A DNA stretch of 64,000 nt from Motacilla alba alba (lineage: Eukaryota; Chordata; Aves; Passeriformes; Motacillidae). Positions 47,201 through 60,621 of the stretch are shown in pieces. Position numbers and translations under genes: made by a program. The stretch spans positions 1,922,001 to 1,986,000 of the forward strand of contig NC_052045.1 of the NCBI RefSeq assembly GCF_015832195.1, read 5' to 3'. Numbering within the stretch: the stretch's first letter is position 1; every line of letters starts with the position of its first letter. Below the pieces are notes generated by a model that was given only the letters and a program-made list of their open reading frames with translations, made no database searches and was not told the DNA's origin.

Positions 47201-50200
47201 GGGTGATACTTGGATTTGTGCAAAAAAATCATAGGTTTCAAAATTTATGGGTTTTATGGAGAAGATAGGAATTACCACTGCCCTGGTTAAGAACCCTTAA
47301 TGAGGAAAACAAGAAAAAAAGTTGGTGAATGCTAGAAACGAATTCTTCTCCTGAAATAATTCTAAAATAAACCTTTTTGAAATAAAGGTTCAAAACAAAC
47401 CTTTCAAACAAGTGAAGATTTCTCTTCTTCCTCCTGACAGTGTTCTGTAGGAACAGGGATGACATCTGAGTGGTTCAGAGTACTCCAGAGTGGCACTCCA
47501 GTGAAGTTAGTGAATGTTTGGGATGTTGGCTGCTACGAGCCCAAACAGATCAAGCTAATCCTATCCAAAATATCATCTCGCTGTTGTCTAACACAAATTC
47601 AGGCTGCATTCTTGGCTTTCATCTTCAGTGACATGTTCTTTGATTGGAATTATCAGCAGTTCTTTAGTGCACGGCAAAGTCAAGTGTTCCCACAAGTGAT
47701 TAAAATTCAGATCTTGTTAAAAATTGGATAAATAATTTTGAAGGTGCAGCTTTTCTTTGGGTTTCTTAAAAGCTGGTTTTCATGGTGTTTTGAATCTGGC
47801 TTGACACCTCTATTTTTAATATCCATTCCAGAAGATCTATTTTCTTACTTCCATTGCTTTGGATAATAATTTTGTCTGTGCTAACTGTAATCTTCGAGGA
47901 TATATAACCTAACAGGAACTGTCTGCCTTGCTGCATACAAAAGATGGAATAATTCCTTCATGGTTGCCACTTCTGTTTCTGAAAGGCTGGAACTGGGTGT
48001 CTGTATTTGCAGCTCCCTGCAAGGAAATGATCTCTCCTGCAGATGCCAAACAAGCCCTGACATGTGACAGCCCAACAGGAATGTTTCCTAGAGTCCGCGC
48101 TAACATAAGAATGATTTGTGAAAATATGGGTACCACAAATATTACCAGCTTTATCAGTTGTTTAATTTACATTAATTTTCCCCGCTGAGCAATATATAAA
48201 TATTCATGGTGCTATCAGATTAGTTTACACTTTGAGAAGTTATCAGAGATGAGAGGGAGAAATATGGCATAAATATTTTAATTCTTCTAAGTATGTAGTT
48301 CCTTTGAATCCCTGATGATAGTCAAAGTGACATTATGAGAAGAAAAAACTTTTATAACAAATTTTGTTTGCGGGAGTAGTCACCAGTGAAGTTCAAAAGT
48401 ATTTATTATAAAACTCTTTGTGAATCCAGTGGAATTGTTATCTTGTGGGTCCTTTTCTTCTTTGCGTGTGTTTGATCAGTATTGGTTGAACCATGGCTAG
48501 GTAATAAATGAGTTGTTGATGGGCTGGTCATTGCCCTGGTGGACATTGCTGAGAACCTCGCGAGTGATTTTCATTTTCCACGCTTTGGAAAGGAGCACTG
48601 AGCAGGGGAAAGTGACGGAAGCAAAACACACAATTAACCCCAGGGAGGGGGGAAGGGGCATTAATTTCAGTCTCGTAGGTAGCAGCCATTGAAGTCAGTG
48701 TGAAACTTTGAGGGCTTATCTGTGTTATTGGATGAGGGTGACCCCTGTTTCTGCTTTATTAACCACGAACCTGAAAGTGTGGGAAAGCAATGGGATGTGT
48801 TTTACAGCTGGAGCTCCAATCCTTACCTTCCCACACTGAGGAATATTCATTACAACTGACTGAAGTTTTGTTTTTTCATTCAAAGACGATCTGTTTCTCT
48901 CAGAATACTTCTTATTTTGAAGCTATTCAAATATGTAAATGTTTGAAATCATTTGTTGTCTCAAAATATTAGAGAAATTCAGTGCAACCTTCCAGTATCT
49001 CAGATATTTTCACCCCAAAGTTACCAGTTTATGCAAAAATCAGATAGTTATTTCTGTATGATTAAGTGTCACAGCTAGTTGCGTGGAGTTCTGATATAAA
49101 GAAACTCTCAGCTTAATATTTTAACCAATTTTGGACTCTGCTATCAATTAGTGCAATTTTTTCTAGTTAAAGTCTGTTGCAGATTGCTTCTAATACTTCA
49201 ACTTTTAATTGATAAGACATTTATTTATTTTATTTGAATTTTTAATTGCTTTAATTATTGTGATTCTGATAAGGACTTGGCAACAGGATTAGAGACAATT
49301 AAAATTTGACAGATGGGTGTCACAGTGATCAGTATGCAGGAAATACCTGGGCAGACAAAGAGAATCTTGTCACATTTAAGCTTCTGTACAGGCTCACTTT
49401 GCATAAACAGAGAGCAAACATTGAGGAATCTTACAGGAAGTTTGCTGAGGCAAGACATTATTCCTTGCCAAGGAGCACCATTGATATTTTATAATTACAA
49501 TACCAAGCTTGGTTGTGTCACATTGTGGGAGACATTTTGTCATCATCCTCGTCATTACTATTAATGTGTCTCTGCATGCAGGATAAAATATAAAGCTTTA
49601 GCTCTAACTGGTTTTGATCTGACACCAGTTTTTGCAGGATATAAATGAATTTTGTATTCTTGTTCTGTCTGTTCTCAACGCTCCCAAACAGCCAGGCAGT
49701 AACAGCAATGCTCTTGCTTTCCTTTTCACTTGAAGAAAGTGAAAAGAATTTCAGTGTTTTCTTCTGCCACCTCAATGTTGTGAAGACCTTCCCCTGAGTT
49801 TTGGGAGAAAAGGATTGTTATTCCAGTAATTGGGTAGTCTATGACAACTTGCTATAATTTCTTTATTAATAATGTTTCTTAATATGGAAAAAATGACATC
49901 TTGGTGTGTTTGAATTCAGCTGCCCTGACAAAACTAATTGCTCCTCGAGATGCCATCCTGGGATGTGCTGGGAGTGTGAAAAAGAACAACTGCTGACTTC
50001 AGTAACTTATTTTCCCAGCAATTTAACATTTTTCACATAATTAGCTCTGGTGTTCTTCTTGGATTAACAGATCCACTAATAACATTGTGCTTTAAAAGCT
50101 GCAAAGTGGGAAGAGCATAACGCAAAGCATATTCAAGGGGTGCCAGCTCATTATGCTGACAGGTTGGGTAAGTACAACACAGTTACCCTTTCACCTTCAC

Positions 50201-50410
50201 AAATGCTTAAATACATTTCAAATACAGCCTTGACGGTTGATTGCAAGTTTAAAGATTTGTAGTTTACTTCAATAATAGGGTAACCTCCTGAAATTAGCTG
50301 AGTTTTGATTGCAGGCGGGTTATTTCTAAAGAGAGATCATAATTTGTCTGTAGCTTCCACTCCATGAACTCAAAATCTAAGTAGAGGAAGGAAGGAACAC
50401 CCCATAAATA
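41201..50410. other. Long non-coding stretch, no gene seen
   Basis: About 9 kb whose longest frames are 132 codons (43515-43913 plus) and 124 codons (44678-45052 minus), the latter overlapped by a 117-codon plus frame. These cluster in two GC-richer patches at about 43.6-44.0 and 44.7-45.1 kb. No mobile-element or RNA-gene signature was recognised. The interval 48130-48260 is AT-rich and non-repetitive. Confidence 0.55.
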
Positions 50411-50545
50411 CACACACAAATAGATGATAAAGATATAGATTAGATATTAATTAGATATAGATATAGATGATATAGATTAGCTATAGATGATATAGATTAG
50501 ATATAGATGGTATACATTAGATACAGATGGTGATATAGATATGGA
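50411..50545. repeat. 20-bp-period minisatellite derived from GATA/ATAG simple repeat
   Basis: Successive 20-base units begin ATATAGATGATATAGATTAG (50461), CTATAGATGATATAGATTAG (50481), ATATAGATGGTATACATTAG (50501) and ATACAGATGGTGATATAGAT (50521), with more degenerate units before them from about 50421. The first two full units differ by only two bases. A higher-order period has therefore arisen on a GATATA background. Confidence 0.9.
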
Positions 50546-51623
50546 ATGTTTTTCTCTCCTTATTCCAAATAATGCTTTGAAAGCTGAGGGGCTGCCAGAC
50601 AAGGGCACAGCTAAAATAACCAGAGCCAAGACCTGCATGTCAGGACAGTAAAGAGCCCAATGGATTTCTGCTTGGAATGACAAAAATTGCAAAGACAAGG
50701 CTTTATTTTAGTTTTTGCCTTTTTTTTTAGTTTTTTCTTGTGCAGCTTTCCAAATCCTCAGGAGTTCCTGTCTATTATGCAGGGAAATAGACACATGAAT
50801 AGTCTCTTCCAAAGCCTTTGCAGAGCAGGCTGGAGCTGCAAGGGGAGATTCATGGGGAAAACTGATGCAAAATAAAGTGAATGAAACTATTCTGAACTGC
50901 AGTGAACAGGTTTTGTGTGAGGTGGTTTGATCAGTTAGGAGTAAGAAGAGTCAGAAAAGCAGGAGGGTTAATAGAAAATCTAGAGCAGACTTGGAGATGC
51001 CAGAGGAGGAGGAAGGAGGCTCTGTGTCAAGAGCCAGAGTTTGTTATAACACAGATGATTTAAAATTCGTGTCTGCAAGTCTTAACCAATTGTCATAGGT
51101 GGAAATCTGGATTTTGAAGTGATACCAGCATGGCTAGCAAACCCCACAGCTTTAAAGGGATGTTTACACAGATTATAAAATGCTAATTTTATCAGTGAGA
51201 TGGAAAATGTAATATAAAGCAGTATGAACACAGCTATTTACCTCGAAGGAGATGGGCTGGAGCAGACCATAGACCTTATTAACCTTAATTATCAGCCCTT
51301 GGGGTGCCCTAAATTCTTAGTCTATTAAGTATAAGATGCTAATCTGCAGGGGCTGTGGACTCATCATGTGAAAAATTATTTGAAAATGCAAATGGGAGTG
51401 AAAAGAGAAACATCCATCCACATCTGATTAATTGCTCCCTGCTGCTGTCTGGGTGGATCTGCCCCCCTGGTGTCTCACAAACACCAGCAGCTTGCCCTCT
51501 GCCAGGCTCTGAGCCTTGCTGGCGTGCTCAGAGAGACAAATCTCCCCAATTTTCAACGCAAGAAATGGACCTGGCCGTGTCTTGGTGAGCTGCCACCCTG
51601 ATTAGAGCAGCAGAGGAGTTTCA
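50546..51623. other. Non-coding stretch, no gene seen
   Basis: Frames are at most 77 codons. A GC-richer patch at 51430-51530 precedes the CR1 fragment. Nothing else is recognised. Confidence 0.6.
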
Positions 51624-51775
51624 GATCATTTGGGATCATGGGATGGGTGGGGTTGGAGGGGATCTAAAGCTGCCGTGGGCAGGAACACCTTCCAGCAGCC
51701 CAGGTGCTCCAAGCTTGGCCTTGGCCACTTCCAGGGATGGGAAGCCCCCAATTCTGGGCAGTTTCTCTCTTTATA
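51624..51775 (-). mobile_element. CR1 retrotransposon 3' fragment (antisense)
   Basis: GATCATGGGATGGGTGGGGT, then GGGCAGGAACACCTTCCAGC, then GGTGCTCCAAGCTTGGCCTT and CCACTTCCAGGGATGGGAAG follow the reverse-complement order of the avian CR1 3' end. About 150 bp remain. The 98-, 79- and 73-codon frames overlapping it are by-products of its stop-poor antisense composition. Confidence 0.88.
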
Positions 51776-54700
51776 GAACAGGATTTGTTCTCTGTGCATC
51801 CTGCAGCCCTCCTCGTGCCCATGCCTGTTACAAACAGCTCAGTGCTGCCTGGCTGTGTTCCACAGCTCTCCAAAAAGCAGCTCATTTGTGGCCATCACCT
51901 CCCAGTCCCACGTTGTGCTGGTGTAGTTTGCTTGTTTAAGTAATGTAAACTCAAAATTTGACATGAAAATTAACTACAAACAGAAAAAAAAAAACCACTA
52001 GAGACCATTCTCATCCTGAAACACAGACATACTGAAAAAACAGCCCATTTTAATCACAGGGTTCCTATGAAATGAGTCCTATTGACTTGTGAGTGCTTCC
52101 CACATGAGCAACTCTGAGATTGACTGCTGCCATGGGCTGTTAGTTCACGGAAAGTGGCTCTGCTTATGGATATAAATGGATTTCAAGCTTTCTAAATATG
52201 AAAATGTGCGAGTGGACTATACATCTTCACTGGTGCTGACCTTACTTTGATAAGGGCTTTGAAAAACTGTTTGATAAATGCTGGGTTTTATTTCATTTCT
52301 GTTGCCTTTTTTGCTAAAGTGCCTCCAATAGGCAAGGATTTCTGGATAATAAATTTCAGTGATTTGATATTTCTCTGTTCAGGTGAGAAAGAAAGAAAAG
52401 TCCACAGTGAAATTAAGATGTATTTCTTCCAGACCTCACAAGCCATGAATTCCTTGGCAGTTGGCTATCTGGCATAACTAATAAAAAAAATAAATAAACC
52501 GGGAATTGTGAATAGGAGGAATGAATCTTCTGTGAAAATGGAATGTATTGTCAGGGGTTTACAGCTGTAGAATGTGGGTAATTATTCAGTGGGTATTTAT
52601 TTTCCTAGGAATACAAGATAGGAAAATTGCACCTGTAAATTTATGGAATTTTTTTTTTCCAACTGAAGAGAGTACAGTTCATACCAAATTAGGGAAGACA
52701 GGAAAATTGTATCAAATAATACAATAGCTTAATAATGCTGTAATATGGGAGGTTTTCTGCAGATATTTACACATTCTGCTAACTTTAGAATGCTCTCTGT
52801 TTCCAAACTCATCAATCTATGAGGACAAATATGTGAGTTTTCATGAGGTCAGTGAGGAGATGACTGATATTCACCTTTTCTTTTTGTTTAGATAGTTATT
52901 TCCCTCAGAGGAAAGCATGCAGAGCTGTTTATTTAGGTCCATGCTACAAAAACCAGTCTACCTGTGCTGTAGATCTCACTGAGTTTACTAAAATGGCAGA
53001 ACTTGATTTTGTTTCTCCACCACTGGACTTACTACTCCAATTTGGATTTGTAACTCATAATCCCTTGGTCTGTGTTATTGGAATATTGCCCATCCTGTGA
53101 GTCCAACCTGTGTTTGCCAGTGCTTTAAAAACCTCTCTAGGATTTGGGAAGAATGCATGGTATTTCAGCACAATCCCTTAAAAAGAACAGTGGGGAGTAT
53201 AAAACACTCCTTTCCCATAAGCAGTGCTACAAATAAATATTCCAAATGCAGTGTACAGGAGGTGGTTTTGGTTATGCACTGAAAACACTTGGATATCACA
53301 GGTTATTTTTTTCACTTCAGAAAAATCTTCATTTCTTACATTAAAATTTCAGAGAGCTAATTTTTCATGCTACCATATGATATTCAAGATAACTTTTTTT
53401 TTTTTTTTCAGTGTAATTGGTCTCTGTAAGAGTTGCACCAATCTCATGTGAATTCTTGAATTACAATGCTTTGGTCCTCTGGGATTATTCTTTAGATCTG
53501 TTCTTCAGGGCAATAGAAGTTGGGAGGAATTAATTAAGCCTGAACTATGTACAGGCCACATGCTGGCAGGATCTAACTGGTAATGCCAGATGAATTGCAA
53601 TAATATTGTAATTTAGGACACTTGATAGGACTACAGCCTTGGAATTGTTAATGGAATAAAACTTTATATTAATGTAATTTCTTAACATTCCTGGTAGTTC
53701 TGTTGACATCTACTTCATTCAGCCTTGTGTTTATTCTAAGTTGTCAGCACAGTCTGTTCTAGTGAAGAACTTAATAAAAATATCTTTTTTTTTTTTAACA
53801 ATTTAGGCAGAGCGAAGATGGCAAACATCAGAACAGCAGGAGCACTCGCTCTCGGGGTACCCACAGGATGATTCTGCTGCTGGCACTTGTACCAGCCCAT
53901 CACTGCTGTTGGAGGTGAGAGAAACCCAGGGAACATCTGCAGTCCTGTGGATTTAAACAGAAATTACTGAAGTGTGGCTCTGCTGCAGCCCCAGCCAAAA
54001 TCTCACTTCTGGAGCTCCCTTGTGCTGCTTTCTTAACCTGCTGAATTTCCCTTCTCCCCACTGGCACTGGCAATTATGCATCCCTTATTTTGTGTGCATT
54101 TGTGGACAGATGTTCATAATTCACAAAGTTTGCTGGCTGTTAGCACAAATGATTTTGTCGTGGAAACATATTTTTAGATAAGCAGACACTGAATCATTAT
54201 GGTTCTTAAAGGCAATTACTTAAATAAGTAATTAGACTAAGAGTCACAGTACTTTCATTTCCCAATTATAATCAAAGTGAGAGTGACTCAGACATTTCAC
54301 TTTTATAGGAATGGTGACTATAAAGCAACTTAGAGCTTGTGTGTGATTGAAATGGTTGATTTTTGGGTAAATATTTTGAATTAATGAGTGTTTATTATTT
54401 TGTTGGAGCTTCTGTGGTAATTAATTCTGTAAATAAAAGCAATAACAACAGCCAGACTAGAAGTGAGCAGAACATTCAGAACATTTATGCTGATTTATTG
54501 TTACATTTTTTTGGATTCTGCTGCTTCTGCCTGGGTGGAAAGGTTGAGGAAAAACCAAAATCTTACTGGGACAGGAATTCGTGGATGTGATTCCCATCTT
54601 GTTGGAGGAGAGCTTGTTTGTTCTCAGCTGAAGTCGCTGTGAAAATGTCATTGCTCTTGGCTTCTCCAGTTGATGCCCCAGTGTAGTCTGGTCACTGCTC

Positions 54701-56705
54701 TGAATTGTGGTTAATACCAGCATTAAATGCACCCAGCCAAGACAAACTCTAAATGGGAAGAAGTACCAAAGTGATAAATTGATTTATTTCTGCTTCCATT
54801 TCCAATCTGGCTCAGATTTAAACATGCATTTTTGGTGGGGGTTTCTGTTGTTTGTTTTTGTTCTTGATGCTGATGTATTTTCAGGAAACTCTCAGATTTT
54901 TTATAGGAAATCTCCAAAGTGCTTGTGTTTTGTTAATTTCTATTAGAGACAACCTGGCTGTGTTTTTCACAGAGCAGGGAAGGCTCATTCCAATATAACC
55001 ACCAAGATGCTTTTTTCTGCTTTTTTTCCTGCCTGTTATCACTTAAATGCTTCTGTTTAATGACCACGAGTAAACTTTTACAAACCTCTGAGATGGAATA
55101 AATAGGATTTTTAGTCAAGTACACTGGGGCCGTTTTGACATCAAACTTCTTCAGGCTGATTGGAAAGGGAGCAGCGTGGTGCTCTGCTTTCACCCTTCAG
55201 TATTTGTCCATGCTGAAATATTGTTACTCTGCTTTTTTTTTTTTTTTCCTCTGTAAAGAGGGAAATATTCCAGTCCTGAATGATTCTTTCTATCTTTCTG
55301 GAGCCATGGTGTTTGTTGTGCTGCATAGCCCTGACTGTGCAGCAGAATCTCAGCAATAACCAAAGTCACACCTCTGTCCTCTGTCTGCCTTCACTTCATT
55401 TCTCACTCCCTGGAGTCTGACTTGGACAGCAGGTGCCTGCAAAGCATCCCGTCGTCATTTGAGGGCCAGATCCACCATTTCTTGCTGCTTTCCTGCAGAG
55501 TTTTGGAGAAGTTTTGGGCTGGAGAGAGAAAAGTGGATTGGGAAAAGAATCCTTTGGTGGAACTCCATCAGAGCTGGAAGCTGGTGTCCCCAGCAGCAAG
55601 GCTTCAGCCAGTGAATGTGGGCTTTAAAAGTGGCTTTGCCTTTGAGAAGTAAGAATCCTTGAGATGCCTTTGCTTTTGGAAGCTGTAATAACCCTCCAAA
55701 TGTGATTTGTACTTTAAAAGCTTATTTACAGGAGACAGACCACCGCTAATGACATTTGCATGGAAATTTCCCCAATGAATATTTATAAATATGAAATATG
55801 AATACAGCAGAGTGTAGCGCATGTCCTGGCACACACATTTCTAGCCACAGATGTATGGGTTTTGTTGAACTCAGCACAAGTGACAAATCTCCCAGGGAAA
55901 CACCAAACAGCTTGTTCCACATACAGATGTTCCTTTGGCATCTTATTAGAAAGACTTGAAAACATACTGTTTTACTGGCAATAAAGCAGCAATAATGTCT
56001 TAATAGAACCTGAAAGAATAACTAAGTACTTCAAATGCCTGGAATAAAGGGATAATTGAAGTTGCTTTGGGTTTAAGCCTTGGTAATTTCTTGCTTTATA
56101 ATAACTCAGGTGACTGTCTATCTAATGAAATGCAGTAAAGTAAGAGCACGTTATTGATTGAGAATTTAAAGGTTCGCTTGTATCTGCAGTGTGTCTCTGT
56201 GATACTCATCATTGTAATGGAAGAAACAAATCATTTAAATTATAGCTCATTATGCTTAACACAAGAAGTAACTCACTCGCACAGAGACTTTTCTAAAACT
56301 TTGCAAAAATTTTGATGAGCATGTTGCAAACTAATCTCACCAATAATTTGTGCTCCCAGGTTTTTTGTTAAAGCGTGATCACTGACGTTGTCAGGCTTAT
56401 TAATTCAAAATGCTCTGAGCTCCACGGTTAGATTTGTGTTACCATTTTAAAAATGAGGTGATTTTATTGTTCTGAATATCATAAACTTCATGGTTTGGTT
56501 CTCAAGCATTTCTCTGTAGATTCAGGCCCTTCAGTGTTCCAAGGAAGGCAGGCAGCAGTTTCCACCCCATTTTAAGAACTGGCAGATGGTATTTGAAGAA
56601 AAGCTGTGAATGTGATGTGAGTGAGCAGCTTGATTTACAACGTCAAGAACCAATTTTGTGCCTGTAGATGTTTTGGGAACGTGAAGGAGCAGTGGAAGCT
56701 CTGAT
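51776..56705. other. Non-coding stretch, no gene seen
   Basis: All frames are at most 91 codons. T15 tracts lie at 53394 and 55233, and an A run near 51990. I recognised no repeat family, RNA gene or coding exon. Confidence 0.6.
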
Positions 56706-56805
56706 CATCCAACCAAAGGTAGCATCACCTCCCCCAAAACTGTGGAGGGCTGCATTTCCCAGCCTAGCTCATCCTGTGATTCTGAGATTCTGTGAGGCAG
56801 AATGA
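56706..56805 (+). mobile_element. Possible CR1 3' tail fragment (sense)
   Basis: CATCCTGTGATTCTGAGATT followed by CTGTGAG resembles the 8-bp terminal repeat (ATTCTGTG) at the CR1 3' end. The sequence upstream is too diverged for confident recognition, so this is a weak call. Confidence 0.4.
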
Positions 56806-58859
56806 GTGTGAAAAACTTTGGAAAAGAGGAATTAACAACCATCAGTCTGCATAAACAATGTTTTCCAGCTTTCGGGAGATTTTAAGTTTTCTTTTGAACT
56901 TTCACAGTGTAAATAACAATCTGTGAGCTAAGGCTGTTTCATGTCCTGACCACTGCAAATCACCTGGACTTTTTCACTGAGAAAGGATCTCATGGAAAAG
57001 ATTTCGATGTACTTTTGTCTCCATAAAGTTTAGGAACCAGTGGATTTTTCAAGCCTAATTTTCAATGGAAGCACAGCAAATAGATCTCTCCTTCCCTTCA
57101 CTGCTCCTCATGGGAATTAATAAAAAAAAGAGAAAAAAAAAGCCACAAGTATATTTTGTAAGTTTTTCCTGAAATTTGGAGATGAGGGTGTGAAGCAGGA
57201 CTTATCATCACTGGGGATTCTTTCAGGTCATTCTGCCTGGCTAAGGCTCTGGCAAAATCCAGACATTAAAGCAACTTTCTCAAGATAACACAAAGTTTAA
57301 TCAAGCTGAGCTGTTATGAATGATTGAGGAAGAATTGGAGAAGCTATAATAAAAACCCAATAGAAACAGAGTTCAGTGTTTTACTTGTGAAATGGTTCTT
57401 TGCTGGAAAACTATTTCACATAATTGCTGTGATATTTTCTGCTATTGCAAGCCAGGAATCATTTGTCAAATGTCTGAAAAATAACAATATGATGTCTCTT
57501 TGAAGTTAAATTGTATGGATAAGGTAATTGAGAAACATTTCTTTCCTATCACTTATTCATCCCTCATTTGCATGAAGAAGTATTTAGTTTTAAAATCAGC
57601 ATTTCTTGGCAGACTTTACTTATTTTCCATTCTTTGAATCTGTTTTCTAAAAAGTGGTTTCCTTAAAGTTGATTTGTTTATAACTCTGTACTGATGAATT
57701 GCATCATTTTGGGTTATTCTCATAATATAACATTTTGAGTAGTTGGTAGGAAAAAAAGAATTGTTTTACTGGAGACAACAGACAGCAGATAATAGCACGG
57801 TTATTGTAGATGAGATTTACTGAAGGAGAAAAATCTTGTAAATAAGAATTGACATTTCCAGCAGTAAACTCTAACATTAAATAGTACACAAATGAAGCAA
57901 TAGTTAGGTGATCCTAACAGGCTATTCCAGCTATAAAGTTAAATGAAGTTATATTTCAAGTTTCAAACTGAGCTGGAGATGGAAGACTTAAATGTTCCAA
58001 TTTTCTCCAGCAGGAAAAATTCTATTCTGCTTTTTCTTATTTCATGAAAGTTCTTTTCACTCCTCTGGTTTTCAGGAGCTGCCAGAACTGTGTGGATTAG
58101 AGACAGAAAGGATGAAAAATTCACCAACTCTGGGTTTGTCTCAGAACCCCCTGGAAAAGGAGTAAATCTGGGGGTAAATCTGGTTCTGCAGGCCAGCTCC
58201 TCAGGAGAATCTGCTGCTCCTGTGTTCTCTGCTGTGAAATACAGAGAAGATTTCTGTGAGTAATGGAACATTCACCCCTTGTTCAAGAAATTCTGCAGAA
58301 GAGGTATGAAAGTGTTCATAACCATTTCTGATAATTCCCAAATGGGATCAGGCTTAGCTCCTCCCTCATTCTAAAAACGAGCTGTGAGTTCTTCAGGTGG
58401 AAATGTTTAAGGCAGGGAGGAGAGGGATTTTTTTTTCTGTCATGAATGAGCAACTAACACGTTTTCAAAGCAGTAAACACTTTTTTTTAATATATTAAAG
58501 GAGTTGATTAATTTCATTACAATTTCTCAAATGAGCATGGCTTCATTCGAGGATCTGCAGGCTGATGGCACTGCCAGTGTTTATCAAAGCAGTTTTCTCA
58601 GCAGCTTCTCACTGGGGCCAGTCAGCTGCAGTCCTTCATGAAGCTCTCTGGAGCTGCAGCCTCGTGCTGATGGTCGCATTGCTCTCCATTAGCAAAGACA
58701 ACGGGGTTTATTTATGAGTATTAATTTTAATTAGTACATATTTGTTGAGAAGTAATTCAGCAATCATCCTTAGAAATATGAGATCTTGCCTATAATCTGT
58801 CTGTCTGTGTACACACAACTGCATGGATGCAGAAGCTTTTATTAGGGGAATAAATTACT
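56806..58859. other. Non-coding stretch, no gene seen
   Basis: The longest frame is 102 codons on the minus strand (57963-58271), with no motif. Short A- and T-rich interruptions occur near 57120 and 58430. Confidence 0.6.
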
Positions 58860-59360
58860 GGTTTAAATATTGGTTTTGAAAAATAATTTACTATTTACCC
58901 ATTAGGGAGAGTTGTTGGTCTATCTTAACACACTGAAAATCTAATTTTCTTTTTAAAAAAATATTAATTATTCCTCCTAGCCAAAAAGGACTACATCATT
59001 AACCCCAAAGCAGTGGTAATAAACAAAAATAATTTAAAAGCTTTATTAAGTTCAATTAATTGGTTGTAGCAGACTAATTTTGTCATGCTTTGCTAGACAG
59101 TGTATTGTAAGTAATTTTGATGATCTCCAATTGAGTTGGGCAAACAAGCCTGCACACTAAAGCAAAAATTGAATTGTCTTGATAATTACAAAAACCATTG
59201 GCCTGTTTGGTATTTGTGATAAATGGGTTAATTAGCCACTTTTTATTACATCTAGACTTTCAATGCAGCCCAACAGTGGTAATTTATTTTGCTTTGTAAA
59301 CTAGTACAGTCAGATTTCTATTGTTCTGATTTGTTCCAGATAAAAATCTTTAGAGCTACA
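58860..59360. promoter_or_regulatory. Candidate AT-rich conserved non-coding element (unverified)
   Basis: About 500 bases of AT-rich but non-repetitive sequence contain many ATTA/TAAT cores (for example TATTAATTATTCC, CAATTAATTGG, GGTTAATTAGCC) and no frame over 60 codons. The texture, with few CpGs, few homopolymers and dense TAATTA words, is what vertebrate conserved enhancers commonly show. Conservation cannot be seen from this window alone. Confidence 0.3.
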
Positions 59361-60038
59361 TGATTTAATATTAGATAAGTATGGAAGTGGATGGGGTTTT
59401 CATCATCTGCACTTGGTTTGGGGAATTTGTGGAATTTGTAAGGTTGTAGTCATAGAAACTCTCATTTTCTTTTTTTTTTTTCGTGTTTGCTTTGGCTTGT
59501 TGTCATTTGTGCAAATTGACAAAGTGTTTTGAACAGTCTTGGTAAACAGCTCTTCCTCTGACTCGTAAAGAATGCGAAATATAGAAATGATTCATTCAAA
59601 TTAGAGTTCATCAGAAGTCTAATAATTAATCACAATGTTTAAATGTCATTTTGTAGTTGCCAAAATATTCTTTTGAGCAGTCATTTTGCTTGGTATTAGT
59701 TTGGCTGTGCTGGGGTCTGAGGAGTCAGGTAAGGTCAGGGCTGGTCCTGTTTCCCCCTCGCAGCTGACCTCTCCTTGGAGCTGGGCCTGTTCCTCAGAGG
59801 GTGTTAAATCTGGAAGGATTCATCTGCTACAAATTACTGATTTCAGCAGTCAGGGTGGAAAGTTTAGTCTTGTACTTGCAGTTGATAGAAAAACAAAATT
59901 AATGTTCTGTGGTTTGGGGATTTTTTTTTTTGGGAGAGTTGCATTTTAAGATAATTAAACAGAAATCCCTGACCCTCTCCCCCTTCCCCACAAACACGAG
60001 TGTTCATGAAGTTTAACAGCATTTTCTAATGTGATAGC

Positions 60039-60539
60039 ATGGCCAGAAACTCTGATTCTCTGAGAAATCTAATTACTCCTTTCTCCATTTCAACTTTGGA
60101 AGGATTATTCAAATACTTTAGAGTCCTAACTGCACAGAGCACTTTAATCCCGTTGTTTGGAGATTGTCATTCTCTGCCTTCTCCCTGCTTGCAGTCTCCC
60201 ATCAGACACTGCAGGCACATCCTGGCAATCCCACATTCCAGGGAAGTGCTACCTGGCAATCAATGCCTCCCTGCCCCTCTATTTACTTTTCCACTCCTTG
60301 CATATTTTAAACTAAAAGAACTAGACCCACAATCTCTCCGGCAAACTGTGACTGATAAAAACCCCTTACGTGAGTGGGATCTGTCCTTGGTCCTGAGCTT
60401 GTGGATGCCATCCCTTCCCTTGATCCTTCCCCAGGACCTTTGTGATGGCTCCAGATGCTTTCTGCTGCCTCCAGAGATTCCCCTGTTTGCTGTCAGGCAG
60501 AAAGGCTGCCCTGGAGAAAGTCTTAACACAGTGAAATAA
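60039..60539 (+). other. 166-codon open frame, unrecognised, probably not a gene
   Basis: The frame runs from an ATG at 60039 to a stop at 60537-60539 and encodes a leucine-, proline- and serine-rich product with no recognisable domain, signal peptide or transmembrane pattern. It is long compared with the chance background here and lies 82 bp before another long plus-strand frame in a different register. The sequence is only moderately GC-rich, so composition does not explain it as well as for other frames. It could be an eroded exon, a retrocopy or coincidence. No splice, promoter or polyadenylation context supports a gene. Confidence 0.15.
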
Positions 60540-60621
60540 ATTCTAATCTCTCAGCCGGCAGGGAGGAGGATAGGAGCATTTATCTCCAAGTGCTGGCCTG
60601 GATGCCAGCTCCCAAATTCCC

